NCBI GenBank assembly: GCA_020249145.1
Contig: JADCGF010000023.1
Coordinates: 1 to 64,000, forward strand
DNA length: 64,000 bases
Source: Roseomonas sp.
Lineage (GTDB): Bacteria > Pseudomonadota > Alphaproteobacteria > Acetobacterales > Acetobacteraceae
Direction: 5' to 3'
The notes under the pieces were generated by a model. It saw only the letters and a program-made list of their open reading frames with translations, did no database searches and was not told the DNA's origin. This document shows positions 16,052-24,216 of the stretch, piece after piece. The first letter of the stretch is position 1; each line of letters starts with the position of its first letter. A program made the translations under genes and the position numbers.

Positions 16052-17971
16052 CTAAAGGACCTGCTCCAAAGCAAGATCGATGTCGGTCTCTTTAATCTCG
16101 AAGTCGAAGGTCGTCCAGAACCATTGCGGATGGGGGCGGGCGTAGCTCACGCCCGCGCAGCACCAGGCGTTTTGGCCGATAATGTGCGCGATGCTGGTGA
16201 AGGTCTCGCAGATAACGCCCGTGGGCGCGAGCGTCAGCATCCGGGCTTCCTTCGGCGTAAAGAGGATGTTCGTGAAGGCCGCCCCCCCAGGACCTGCGAT
16301 AACCTCGGCGCCGGAGAACAGCTCGATCTGCTCGCCGAGGCTCATGGAGCCGGTATCGACGACGGAGAAGCCCGCCCGCTTGAACCGCTCGATCAGGCTG
16401 CGCTCGTTCAGCAGCCGGGCCTCGCGGATCCCCTGGCTCCGGCGCGCGAGGTAGAGGCGCCGCCCGGGCACCGGCGATGCCGAATCTGCTTCCGGCGCGA
16501 GGCGCCGCCGCAGGAACTGCACAGCCTTGGGATGCGCGATCATGTTCCTGGAGAGAAGCGGAGGCAGCACGAGTTGGCGCGCCAGAAGCGACACGGTGAA
16601 GTCGACGACCTTGAATCGGGACTGCGGGATTCCGAGGCGTACCAGAAGCTGTCGCTGCCAAAGCCGGGCTCGGTCGTCGATCAGGATCGGATTGCTCGCA
16701 AATCGCGGATCATCCTCGATGGCGGCCAATCTTCCGATTTCGTCGATGATGAAGTGATAATAGTTGTCGTTGCTGCCGATATAGATGCAATTCTCCACCT
16801 CGAACCTCACCGCGCTCCTGCGGGACACGATGGCCTCGCGATCGGACAGGGCGATAAGGCAGGGCGAGAAGAGCGGCCAGTGAACCGGAGGGATCGGGAA
16901 TGAGCCGGACAGCAGGCGCTCCCCGCCGGCGATGACCCCGCGGCCCGGAAGGATTTCAGCATCCTCGACTACTTTCGCTGCCGAGGCGGGAAAGGTCGCC
17001 ACATTCTTGAAGAACCTGGTCGCGCTCGAAAGGATGATCTTGGACTTGAGTTGCAAGGCCGCTTCTTCGACGCGGGCCGGGTCGGCGAGCCCCGTCCGCG
17101 CAACGTGTTCCGCTTCCGACTCCAGGTCGAGCCGGTCGACGCGTATCCATCCCGACCACTCCCCCAGGTAGGAGCGGTAGTCCTCCAGGGCGGCGTTGCC
17201 GTCCAGGCCTAGGCGGGCGCGGGCCAGCCTGACTTGGAAGTCGGCGCCCAGCGCGCCGGGGATCTCATGTGCCAACACACGATAGGCCTCGAGTGCTGCG
17301 ACCGCCTCGCTGTGCCGTCCGGCGCCCAGCAGCGCCATCGCGAGCAGCCACTGGCTGTCCGCGCCGCCGCCGAGGGCCACCGCCTGCTGCAACACCCGAA
17401 TCGCGTCGGAGTAGGATCCTGCTTGGCCCAGGGAACGACCTTCGCCCAGGACGTCCAGCAGTATGCCGCCGGCCAGATAGGGCTCGCGCTCGCGGTTCCA
17501 GCCTGCCCGCAACAGCAGCAGGTCGCCGAGGCCAGTCAGCGCGAGCGGGCAGGACGATCCGTCCTGTGTCAGGACCTCGTAGAGATCCTCGGCATCGGAA
17601 AAAAATCCCTGAACCTTCAATATATTAGCGAAGAAGATCCGAAGGCCGACAAGGGGAGCCGCAACCAACGTCCGCCCGTGCCGCAGCGACGGAACCGTGC
17701 CCGGGGACTGGCTGACATAGACGGGAACAAGGGGGCGCAGGTCGCGCCCCTTTCCCGCAATATAGAAACCGAGCGCGCGGCGCACGAAGTGCCCCGCCCC
17801 GAAATCATGCTCTGAACCAGCCACCGACTTGCCGCAATGTCGGCGCGGGGCATGAAGAACAAGAAATGTCGTGAAGATCGTGAACGCATTTATCCCGGAC
17901 TGGGCCAAGTATCGCAGCAGAGAGCGCATATTTGCATGACCCGCTTCCCAAGACGTGGGATCGTTAACCAT
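16052..17971 (-). CDS. TPR and GT61 (DUF563) glycosyltransferase
   Basis: About 639 residues. The N-terminal third contains tetratricopeptide-like repeats (YSDAIRVLQQAVALGGGADSQ; HSEAVAALEAYRVLA). The C-terminal half is a family 61 glycosyltransferase: NDNYYHFIIDEIGRL, then RRLYLARRSQGIR and the late ELFSGAEVIAGPGGAAFTN. GT61 enzymes transfer pentoses or related sugars. The start is uncertain: ATG 17971, ATG 17929 or TTG 18022, none with a clear ribosome site. Diverges from the sugar operon at 18282. Confidence 0.84.
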   Translation of the reverse strand: MVNDPTSWEAGHANMRSLLRYLAQSGINAFTIFTTFLVLHAPRRHCGKSVAGSEHDFGAGHFVRRALGFYIAGKGRDLRPLVPVYVSQSPGTVPSLRHGRTLVAAPLVGLRIFFANILKVQGFFSDAEDLYEVLTQDGSSCPLALTGLGDLLLLRAGWNREREPYLAGGILLDVLGEGRSLGQAGSYSDAIRVLQQAVALGGGADSQWLLAMALLGAGRHSEAVAALEAYRVLAHEIPGALGADFQVRLARARLGLDGNAALEDYRSYLGEWSGWIRVDRLDLESEAEHVARTGLADPARVEEAALQLKSKIILSSATRFFKNVATFPASAAKVVEDAEILPGRGVIAGGERLLSGSFPIPPVHWPLFSPCLIALSDREAIVSRRSAVRFEVENCIYIGSNDNYYHFIIDEIGRLAAIEDDPRFASNPILIDDRARLWQRQLLVRLGIPQSRFKVVDFTVSLLARQLVLPPLLSRNMIAHPKAVQFLRRRLAPEADSASPVPGRRLYLARRSQGIREARLLNERSLIERFKRAGFSVVDTGSMSLGEQIELFSGAEVIAGPGGAAFTNILFTPKEARMLTLAPTGVICETFTSIAHIIGQNAWCCAGVSYARPHPQWFWTTFDFEIKETDIDLALEQVL

Positions 17972-18022
17972 GGTGGTCGCAATCACCACTAACTTTCCCT
18001 CACATCCCCGCGGCGAACGCAA

Positions 18023-18281
18023 GACGGCAGCGGCCCAGGCGAACCACTATCCAGTGGAAGGCGGACTCTGTTAGACTGGGGCTGCTCGCTTGATCAATAA
18101 GAACTAGAAAGATCTCTGGTTCGTGGGTTGCCATCCGAAATTGAGTGACTTGTGCTAATGGGCGAAAGTCATGGGAATCCGCACAAGTCCTGTGAAGGGG
18201 CAGCGCAGGACTTTCCAAAAAAAATGGATCTGGGTAGGCTTCACGGAAGTGTGAATCGGGGTAGGAAGGGTTCGTGGCTCA
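18023..18281. other. divergent intergenic region of the glycan island
   Basis: About 260 bases between the minus-strand GT61 gene and the plus-strand sugar operon. It is more AT-rich than both sides and should hold the two divergent promoters, but I see no convincing -35/-10 pair. Confidence 0.4.
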
Positions 18282-18746
18282 ATGGATACACCAGCGCGGC
18301 CGAGGGCTCAGCGACGGACGGTGATTCAAACGATTCGTTGGAAAACCTTCGATCTGCCTAAGATCGCTGATCGGCGTGGCAACCTTACAGTGATCGAAAG
18401 CGAGACGAACCTGCCGTTTAAGATTGAGCGCGTCTATTTCATCTACGACGTGCCAAGCGGATCGGTCCGGGCGGGCCATGCCCACAGGCAGCTCCGGCAG
18501 CTCTTCTTAGCGCTTTCCGGCAGTTTCACGATTCGCCTGGAAGATGGGCAGCGCCGCGAGACTTTCATGCTCAAGCGCCCAGACAGCGGCCTCCTGGTCG
18601 AGCCTGGTGTGTGGCGCGAGATCGACGACTTCTCCGGCGGCGCCGTGTGCCTGGTGCTGGCCTCCATGCATTATGACGAGGCCGACTATATCCGCTCCTA
18701 CGAGGACTTCCGTTCCTACGCTGCGCAGCAGGGCGCCACAGGCTAG
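18282..18746 (+). CDS. FdtA/QdtA-type dTDP-4-keto-6-deoxyhexose 3,4-ketoisomerase (WxcM-like)
   Basis: A 154-residue single cupin. The family signature GHAHRQLRQLF near residue 65 carries the active-site His residues, preceded by VYFIYDVPSG. FdtA/QdtA move the keto group of dTDP-4-keto-6-deoxyglucose from C4 to C3, making the substrate for a C3 aminotransferase, which is exactly the next gene. The RmlA/RmlB enzymes that make the precursor are not in the window. ATG 18282 lacks a close ribosome site; GTG at 18321 is a possible alternative. Confidence 0.86.
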   Translation: MDTPARPRAQRRTVIQTIRWKTFDLPKIADRRGNLTVIESETNLPFKIERVYFIYDVPSGSVRAGHAHRQLRQLFLALSGSFTIRLEDGQRRETFMLKRPDSGLLVEPGVWREIDDFSGGAVCLVLASMHYDEADYIRSYEDFRSYAAQQGATG

Positions 18747-18750
18747 ACCC

Positions 18751-19863
18751 ATGCAGGATATCCCCTTCTACGATCTTGGCGGCGCGACCCGTGACATCCG
18801 CGCAGATCTCCTCGGCGCCGCGGCCTCCGTAATCGACGGGGGCCACTACATCCTCGGTGAACATCTCGCTCGGTTCGAGGCGGAATTCGCGACCTTCTGC
18901 GGCGTGCGTCACGCCATCGGCGTCGGCAACGGGTTGGATGCGATCACCCTCATCCTGCGCGGGCTCGGCATCGGGCCCGGCCATGAGGTGATCGTACCCG
19001 GCCACACCTTCATCGCCTCTTGGCTCGCGGTCAGCCAGTGCGGCGCCAGGCCAGTCGGCGTCGACGTCAATGCCGCGAGCTTCAATCTCGACCCCGCCCT
19101 CGTGCGGGCGGCCATCACTCCGAGCACGAGGGCCATCATGGCCGTGCATCTCTATGGCCGCCCGGCAGCGATGGACGCGCTGTCAGAGGTCGCAGGCGAG
19201 CACGGGCTGCCGCTGATCGAGGATGCCGCGCAGGCGCATGGCGCCACACATCGCGGACGCCGCGTCGGCGGGCTCGGCCGCGCTGCGGCCTTCAGCTTCT
19301 ACCCTACGAAGAATCTAGGCGCGCTCGGCGATGGCGGCGCCGTGACCACGGACGACGACGCCCTGGCCGAGCGCATCCGCAGACTCCGCAACTACGGCTC
19401 CATCATCAAGTACCGGCATGACGAGAGCGGCGTGAACTCGCGGCTGGACGATCTTCAAGCCGCCTTCCTGAGCGCCAAGCTGCCCCTCCTCGCCGCGAAG
19501 ACGGAGCGCCGGCGCGCGCTCGCCGGGCGGTACGACGCCCTGCTCGCAGGACTACCTAGCATCGTTCGCCCGGAGGTGGATCCGGAAGCGGTCTGGCATC
19601 TATACGTTATCCGCAGCCGCCGGAGGGACGAGCTACAGCTAGCGCTGGCCGAGCTGGGCGTCAGCACGCTGGTGCACTACCCGACGCCGCCACATCTGCA
19701 GCGGCTTTACCAGGACAGCCACTGCACTTCGGGTCTGGTGGAATCAACGCGCGCGGCCTCGGAAGTGCTCAGCCTGCCGTTCTGGCCCGAAATGGAGGAT
19801 AGACAAGTGGATGCTGTCGCCAAGCGCCTGGAGCGAGCCCTGGCTATGCTGGGCGGGCCTTGA
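18751..19863 (+). CDS. DegT/DnrJ/EryC1 sugar aminotransferase (FdtB/QdtB-like)
   Basis: A 370-residue PLP aminotransferase. The PLP lysine is in FSFYPTKNLGALGDGGA near residue 185, with IEDAAQAHGA shortly before and NYGSIIKY after. With the upstream ketoisomerase it would make a dTDP-3-amino-3,6-dideoxyhexose. ATG 18751 follows the previous stop by 4 bases; the frame is open upstream but overlaps fdtA-like coding. Strongly GAC/GAG-biased codons. Confidence 0.9.
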   Translation: MQDIPFYDLGGATRDIRADLLGAAASVIDGGHYILGEHLARFEAEFATFCGVRHAIGVGNGLDAITLILRGLGIGPGHEVIVPGHTFIASWLAVSQCGARPVGVDVNAASFNLDPALVRAAITPSTRAIMAVHLYGRPAAMDALSEVAGEHGLPLIEDAAQAHGATHRGRRVGGLGRAAAFSFYPTKNLGALGDGGAVTTDDDALAERIRRLRNYGSIIKYRHDESGVNSRLDDLQAAFLSAKLPLLAAKTERRRALAGRYDALLAGLPSIVRPEVDPEAVWHLYVIRSRRRDELQLALAELGVSTLVHYPTPPHLQRLYQDSHCTSGLVESTRAASEVLSLPFWPEMEDRQVDAVAKRLERALAMLGGP

Positions 19864-19879
19864 GGGTGCGGGGCGCGTC

Positions 19880-20629
19880 GTGAGCAAGAGTCCTGGCTAC
19901 GACGTCGCGGGCTACGAGGCGTTTCGTCACAGGGCCGGGCAGGCGCAGCTGTCCGGCAACGAGAAGGCGGGCTTTCCCGACGCCTTCCGCGCGGGGCGGA
20001 GCGAGGCGATCCTGGCGGACATCGACGGCAAGCTTCCCGCCTTCATGCGGCAAGGCGCCCGAATCCTGGATATCGGCATTGGCTGCAGCGACCTATCCCG
20101 TTGCATCGTCGGCCGGGCCGTCGAGCTTGGCCAGCATCTGACTCTGGTGGACGGGCCCGAGATCCTCGCCCAGCTGGCGGACGGACCGCTGATCCGCAAA
20201 GTTGAGGGCCCCTTCCCCGCCTGCCTGCCAGCCCTGCGCGACGCCGGGCCGTTCGATGCCATCCTGGTCTACAGCGTGATCCAGTACGTCTTCGCAGAAG
20301 CCAGCCTTGACCGCTTCATCGATTCGGCCCTGACGCTACTGGACGAGGTGGCGGGCGGGCTGCTGATCGGCGACATCCCCAATGTCAGCATGCGAAAGCG
20401 CTTCTTCGCGAGCCCGGCGGGCCGCACGCATCACGCCGAGCATTACGCAGGGCAGCCCGCGCCCGACTACCGCTTCAACGCGCCCGAGCCCGGACAGATC
20501 GACGACGCAGTGGTGCTGGGAATTCTCGCGCGCGCCCGCGCCGCTGGCTTCCAGTCCTTTGTGCTGCCTCAAGGCTCCGGCTTGCCAATGGTGAACCGTC
20601 GGGAAGATATCCTGATCAGGAGGCCCTAA
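19880..20629 (+). CDS. SAM-dependent methyltransferase, island copy
   Basis: About 249 residues with a SAM-binding start ARILDIGIGCSDLS near residue 63 and VYSVIQYVF near 130. It is clearly related to the protein encoded at 24216-24986 (shared GFPD..RAGR segment, GCSDL, IGDIPN, NRREDI end). The GTG at 19880 is the likely start, 17 bases after the aminotransferase stop; GAGGG lies rather far upstream. The stop is 3 bases from the acyltransferase start. The acceptor is unknown, presumably a glycan or its precursor. Confidence 0.8.
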   Translation: MSKSPGYDVAGYEAFRHRAGQAQLSGNEKAGFPDAFRAGRSEAILADIDGKLPAFMRQGARILDIGIGCSDLSRCIVGRAVELGQHLTLVDGPEILAQLADGPLIRKVEGPFPACLPALRDAGPFDAILVYSVIQYVFAEASLDRFIDSALTLLDEVAGGLLIGDIPNVSMRKRFFASPAGRTHHAEHYAGQPAPDYRFNAPEPGQIDDAVVLGILARARAAGFQSFVLPQGSGLPMVNRREDILIRRP

Positions 20630-20631
20630 CC

Positions 20632-21321
20632 TTGGCCCGTACCCCCAAGCGCCAGCTCGTCATCGTCGGTGACAGTTCCTTCGCCGAAGTGGCCTGCGAG
20701 CTCTTCGAGGAGGCCGGCGACTACGACGTCGCGGCCTTCGCCGTGAGCGCCGCCTTCCACCGGCGCGATACTCTGCTGGGCCGGCCGGTCCACGTCCTGG
20801 AAGAGCTGGCCGCACACTGCCAGGCGGAGACGCACGACGCCTTCGTCGCGCTTACCTACCGCGAGCTGAACCGTGCCCGCGCGCGCCTCTGCGCCGAAAT
20901 GAGGGCGCGCGGCTACGGCCTCGCCACCTATGTGAGTCCGCGCGCCTCGGTCTGGCGGAACGTGACCGTGGGGGAGAACAGCTTCATCTTTGAGAACAAC
21001 GTTGTGCAGCCCTTCTGCACCATCGGCGACAACGTGATCCTATGGTCCGGGAACCACATCGGCCACCACAGCGTCATCGAGGACCATGTCTTCATTGCGT
21101 CGCATGTCGTCGTCTCCGGCCATTGCCGCGTGGGGCGCAACAGCTTCTTGGGAGTCAACGCGACCTTTGCGGACCAGCTCAGCATCGGCCCTGATAACTG
21201 GATCGGCCCCGGCACGCTAATCACGAAGGACACCGAGGCCGACGCAATGTATCGCGCCGAGAGCACCCCGAAATCGGCCGTAGGCGCCAGGCGGTTCTTC
21301 CGCGTCAAGTCGGATGGTTGA
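20632..21321 (+). CDS. PglD/NeuD-like sugar O/N-acyltransferase, island copy
   Basis: A 229-residue protein with an N-terminal Rossmann-like PglD domain (LVIVGDSSFAEVA) and a C-terminal left-handed beta-helix of hexapeptide repeats (residues about 100-200, NHIGHHSVIEDHVFIASHVVVSG). The start codon is TTG, supported by AGGAGG 8 bases upstream. It may acylate the amino group installed by the DegT enzyme. It is a close paralogue of the product of 23503-24216. Confidence 0.86.
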   Translation: MARTPKRQLVIVGDSSFAEVACELFEEAGDYDVAAFAVSAAFHRRDTLLGRPVHVLEELAAHCQAETHDAFVALTYRELNRARARLCAEMRARGYGLATYVSPRASVWRNVTVGENSFIFENNVVQPFCTIGDNVILWSGNHIGHHSVIEDHVFIASHVVVSGHCRVGRNSFLGVNATFADQLSIGPDNWIGPGTLITKDTEADAMYRAESTPKSAVGARRFFRVKSDG

Positions 21322-22291
21322 GCTAATCGTCCGGCCCTACGCACCGGAGGATCGGGCGGCGTGGGACGCGTTCATCGCGCGCAGCAAGAACGGCACATTC
21401 CTGTTCATGCGCGGCTTCATGGACTACCACTCAGAGCGGTTTGTCGATGCGTCCGCCTTGGTCACCGACGCTGGCGGCCGTCTGCTTGCGCTGTTCCCGG
21501 CCAATCGATCCAGCGTGCGGATCACCAGCCACGCCGGACTCTCCTATGGCGGGATGATCTGCGATGAGACCATGCTGGCTCCGCTCGCGCTCGACATCTT
21601 CGCCGCGTGGTTTACGCATTGCCGCGCCCAGGGCGCGGAGGAGATCGTCTACAAGGCGGTTCCACCCATCTATCACCGCATGCCGGCCGACGAGGATCGC
21701 TACGCGCTCTTCTATCACGGAGCCGCTCTCTACAGACGAGACATGACCCAGACCGTGGACCTCGTTGCCCAGGCGCCGGTCCAAGAGCGTCGCCGCCGCG
21801 GCGCGAAGAAGGCGCAGAAGACGGGGCTAGTCGTGCGCGAGAGCGCGGACATCAACGCTTTCTGGGGCTTGCTGGCCGGCAACCTCGCCTCGCGTCACGG
21901 GCTACGGCCAGTGCATTCTGCCGAGGAGTTGCACCTGCTGCAGAGCCGCTTCCCGGAGAACATCCGGCTCTTTGCGGTCTACGAGGGCAAAACCCTCTGT
22001 GCGGGTACGCTGCTGTTCCTCTGCGGCCAAACCATCCACGCGCAATACATTGCGTCGGACGACGAGGCGCGCGGCTGCGGCGCGCTCGACATCCTCTTCT
22101 CGACGCTTCTTGACCTCTTCCGTGACAAGGCCCGCTATTTCGACTTCGGCAACTCAAACGAGGACGAGGGTACCTACCTGAACCGCGGGCTAACTGAGTT
22201 CAAGGAAGGCTTTGGGGCCCGAGGAATCGTACAGGACTTCTTCCGCCTCGATCTCGCGCAATGGGAAGCTAGGAGCGGCGAACGGCGATGA
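21314..22291 (+). CDS. FemAB-like/BioF2-like GNAT acyltransferase
   Basis: A 325-residue protein of the FemAB-related GNAT superfamily (double GNAT fold): RPYAPEDRAAWDAFIARS and GTFLFMRGFMDYH at the N-terminus and YFDFGNSNEDEGTYLNRGLTEFKEGFG near 270, which is the most conserved block. It is expected to attach an acyl or aminoacyl group to a saccharide or exported polymer. It starts inside the end of the previous gene (8-base overlap) and overlaps the next by 4 bases. Confidence 0.8.
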   Translation: MVELIVRPYAPEDRAAWDAFIARSKNGTFLFMRGFMDYHSERFVDASALVTDAGGRLLALFPANRSSVRITSHAGLSYGGMICDETMLAPLALDIFAAWFTHCRAQGAEEIVYKAVPPIYHRMPADEDRYALFYHGAALYRRDMTQTVDLVAQAPVQERRRRGAKKAQKTGLVVRESADINAFWGLLAGNLASRHGLRPVHSAEELHLLQSRFPENIRLFAVYEGKTLCAGTLLFLCGQTIHAQYIASDDEARGCGALDILFSTLLDLFRDKARYFDFGNSNEDEGTYLNRGLTEFKEGFGARGIVQDFFRLDLAQWEARSGERR

Positions 22292-23265
22292 GCAGCCAGG
22301 ACTGGGAAAGGCGCGGCCTCGTCTTCGCCGCGCCGGGCACAGGGGTCATGCGCAGCCATGCCATGCTGCCCACGCCGTTAGTGCTGGACGACCGCATCCG
22401 TGTCTTCGTCACTTCCTGTGACGACGACCTGCAGGGCCGCATCTTCCGGGTAGATCTCGATCGCGACGATCCCCGCCGCGTCCTGGAGTTCGACCCCGTG
22501 CCGGTGCTGCATCTCGGCCCGGCTGGAGCCTTCGACGAGCACGGCGTCAACCCCAGCCAGATCGTCGCGCGGGATGGCCGGCTGCTGCTCTACTACATTG
22601 GCTGGCAGCGCATCTCGGCCGAGGTGCCTTACAGGCTCTTCGCGGGACTAGCGCTCAGCGACGACGGCGGCCTGTCCTTCCGGCGGCACGGCGACGGGCA
22701 GATCCTCCAGGCGATACCCGGAGAGCGCTTCTTCCGCACAGCACCCTTCGTGTTCCCCGACGGGGAAGGCTGGCGGATGCTCTACATCGGCGGCGGCGAG
22801 TTCTTTGACGGCGCGTCCGGCAAGCGCTTGCCCACTTACAGCCTCCGCGAGACTTGGTCGGCGGATGGCTATCGCTGGGACGCGCCAGCGATGTCCTCCC
22901 TGCTCGATCCGGATCTCTCGCGAGGAGAAATCGGATGGGGACGCCCTGTACTCTGGCAGGAGGCGCAGGGGGCGAGCCTGATCATCTCGCGGCGAGCCGA
23001 GACCGGCTACGAGCTGCAGCAGGCCAGGATGGAGGCCGGCGCCCTGCATTGGCGTACCCTCCTACCCGGCCCAACGGAGGAGTGGGAGTCGTCGATGACC
23101 TGCTTCGGCGCGCCATGCAGCACGGGCGACTGGGAGTATCTCTTCTACAACGGCAACCAGTTCGGCCGGTCCGGCTTCGGGCTGGCGCGGCGGCCCGCGC
23201 GGGATACCGGGGGTTCCACGGCGACCCCGCTCCTAGCCGCGCTGAGAAGCGCCGCCCGGCGCTGA
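22288..23265 (+). CDS. five-bladed beta-propeller glycosidase-like protein
   Basis: A 325-residue protein with several repeats like a GH43/GH68/GH117-type propeller: MRSHAMLPTPLVL, GVNPSQIVARDGRLLLYYIGW, RTAPFVFPDGEGWRMLYIGG, EEWESSMTCFGAP. No signal peptide, so it acts in the cytoplasm or is not a polymer hydrolase; in such operons these proteins are often sugar-transferring or structural. The ATG overlaps the preceding stop by 4 bases. Last gene of the island operon. Confidence 0.72.
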   Translation: MSSQDWERRGLVFAAPGTGVMRSHAMLPTPLVLDDRIRVFVTSCDDDLQGRIFRVDLDRDDPRRVLEFDPVPVLHLGPAGAFDEHGVNPSQIVARDGRLLLYYIGWQRISAEVPYRLFAGLALSDDGGLSFRRHGDGQILQAIPGERFFRTAPFVFPDGEGWRMLYIGGGEFFDGASGKRLPTYSLRETWSADGYRWDAPAMSSLLDPDLSRGEIGWGRPVLWQEAQGASLIISRRAETGYELQQARMEAGALHWRTLLPGPTEEWESSMTCFGAPCSTGDWEYLFYNGNQFGRSGFGLARRPARDTGGSTATPLLAALRSAARR

Positions 23266-23268
23266 CGC

Positions 23269-23490
23269 CTACACCCCCAGGCGGGTTCTGAGCCAGTGCA
23301 CAAAGCCCTTCGGCCGGATGGCCTCCTGATACTTCACCTCCAGTTCGCCTGCCCGGGCCTCCCAGGCATCGGCTTGCGACTGGGCCCAGTCCCGCGCGCT
23401 GGTAAGACGTTGCGTAACATCCTCCAGGGCCTTGGCCCGCGTGGGAATGGGCCCAGGGAAGCCTTCCATCAGGCGCCCAGAGAAGGCCAA
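23269..23490 (-). CDS. small coiled-coil hypothetical protein
   Basis: A 73-residue protein, 12 bases downstream of the minus-strand acyltransferase gene. Residues about 15-55 look helical and coiled-coil (DVTQRLTSARDWAQSQADAWEARAGELEVKY); the tail FVHWLRTRLGV is basic. Start TTG 23490 has GAGGT about 10 bases upstream; an in-frame ATG at 23469 is the alternative. It could be an intact small gene or the tail of a lost glycosyltransferase gene. Confidence 0.5.
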   Translation of the reverse strand: MAFSGRLMEGFPGPIPTRAKALEDVTQRLTSARDWAQSQADAWEARAGELEVKYQEAIRPKGFVHWLRTRLGV

Positions 23491-23502
23491 GCTTGCGCCA
23501 CC

Positions 23503-24216
23503 TCATCCCGGATCCGAAACCTCGTCATCCTTTATCTTGAAGAACCGCTTCGCCCCTACTTTCGCCGCCTCCTGCTCGGCCGCCCTGAACATCTGTCCCG
23601 GTTCCGTATCACGGGAAATCGCCACCCCCTGGCCAATCCAATTATCCGCTGCCACCGTCAGATTATTGCCTACGGCAGCATTGACGCCAAGGAAACTATG
23701 CGCACCCACGCGGCAAAATCCTGAAAGCGCGACATGCGATGAAATGAAGACATTATCTTCAAGGGTGCTGTGATGGCCGATGTGGTTGCCGGACCAAAGC
23801 ACGACATTATCGCCAATACTTACGAAAGACTGGATCACATTGTTTTCGAAGATAAAGCAATGCCTTCCGATCCGCGCGCTGGGCGCAATGAAGGCGGCAG
23901 GGCTGATGAAGGAAGCCAGGGAATATCCCATAGCCGAAACCTGCCGCACCAAGCGTGCACGTAACCTGTTGAGCTGCGTGTAGACAATCGCGACATGAAC
24001 ATCATGCGACGCCGCCGGATATTCTTCCCGCATGTCTTCCAGTGCCACCACGGGCAGACCGCGCAGCGCATGCTGGCGTAGGAAGGCGCGTTCCACCGCA
24101 AAGGCGACAACCTGGTAATCACTGAACCAATCGAAATACTCATGCGCGATCTCGGCGAAGGCGCTGTCCCCCACCAGGACCAGATTTTTCCTCTTTTCCG
24201 GCTTGCTGGAAAGCAT
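23503..24216 (-). CDS. PglD/NeuD-like sugar acyltransferase, resident copy
   Basis: A 237-residue paralogue of the island acyltransferase at 20632. Same architecture: N-terminal LVLVGDSAFAEIAHEYF, C-terminal hexapeptide helix with NHIGHHSTLEDNVFISSH and DNWIGQG. ATG 24216 has AAGGAGG at correct distance and overlaps the methyltransferase stop by 1 base (TGATG). Codons are GAT/GAA-rich like the surrounding chromosome, unlike the island copy. Confidence 0.87.
   Translation of the reverse strand: MLSSKPEKRKNLVLVGDSAFAEIAHEYFDWFSDYQVVAFAVERAFLRQHALRGLPVVALEDMREEYPAASHDVHVAIVYTQLNRLRARLVRQVSAMGYSLASFISPAAFIAPSARIGRHCFIFENNVIQSFVSIGDNVVLWSGNHIGHHSTLEDNVFISSHVALSGFCRVGAHSFLGVNAAVGNNLTVAADNWIGQGVAISRDTEPGQMFRAAEQEAAKVGAKRFFKIKDDEVSDPG

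Noticed and set aside
16046..16903. A 285-residue plus-strand open frame across the GT61 gene
   Set aside because: It is antisense to the conserved GT61 domain.
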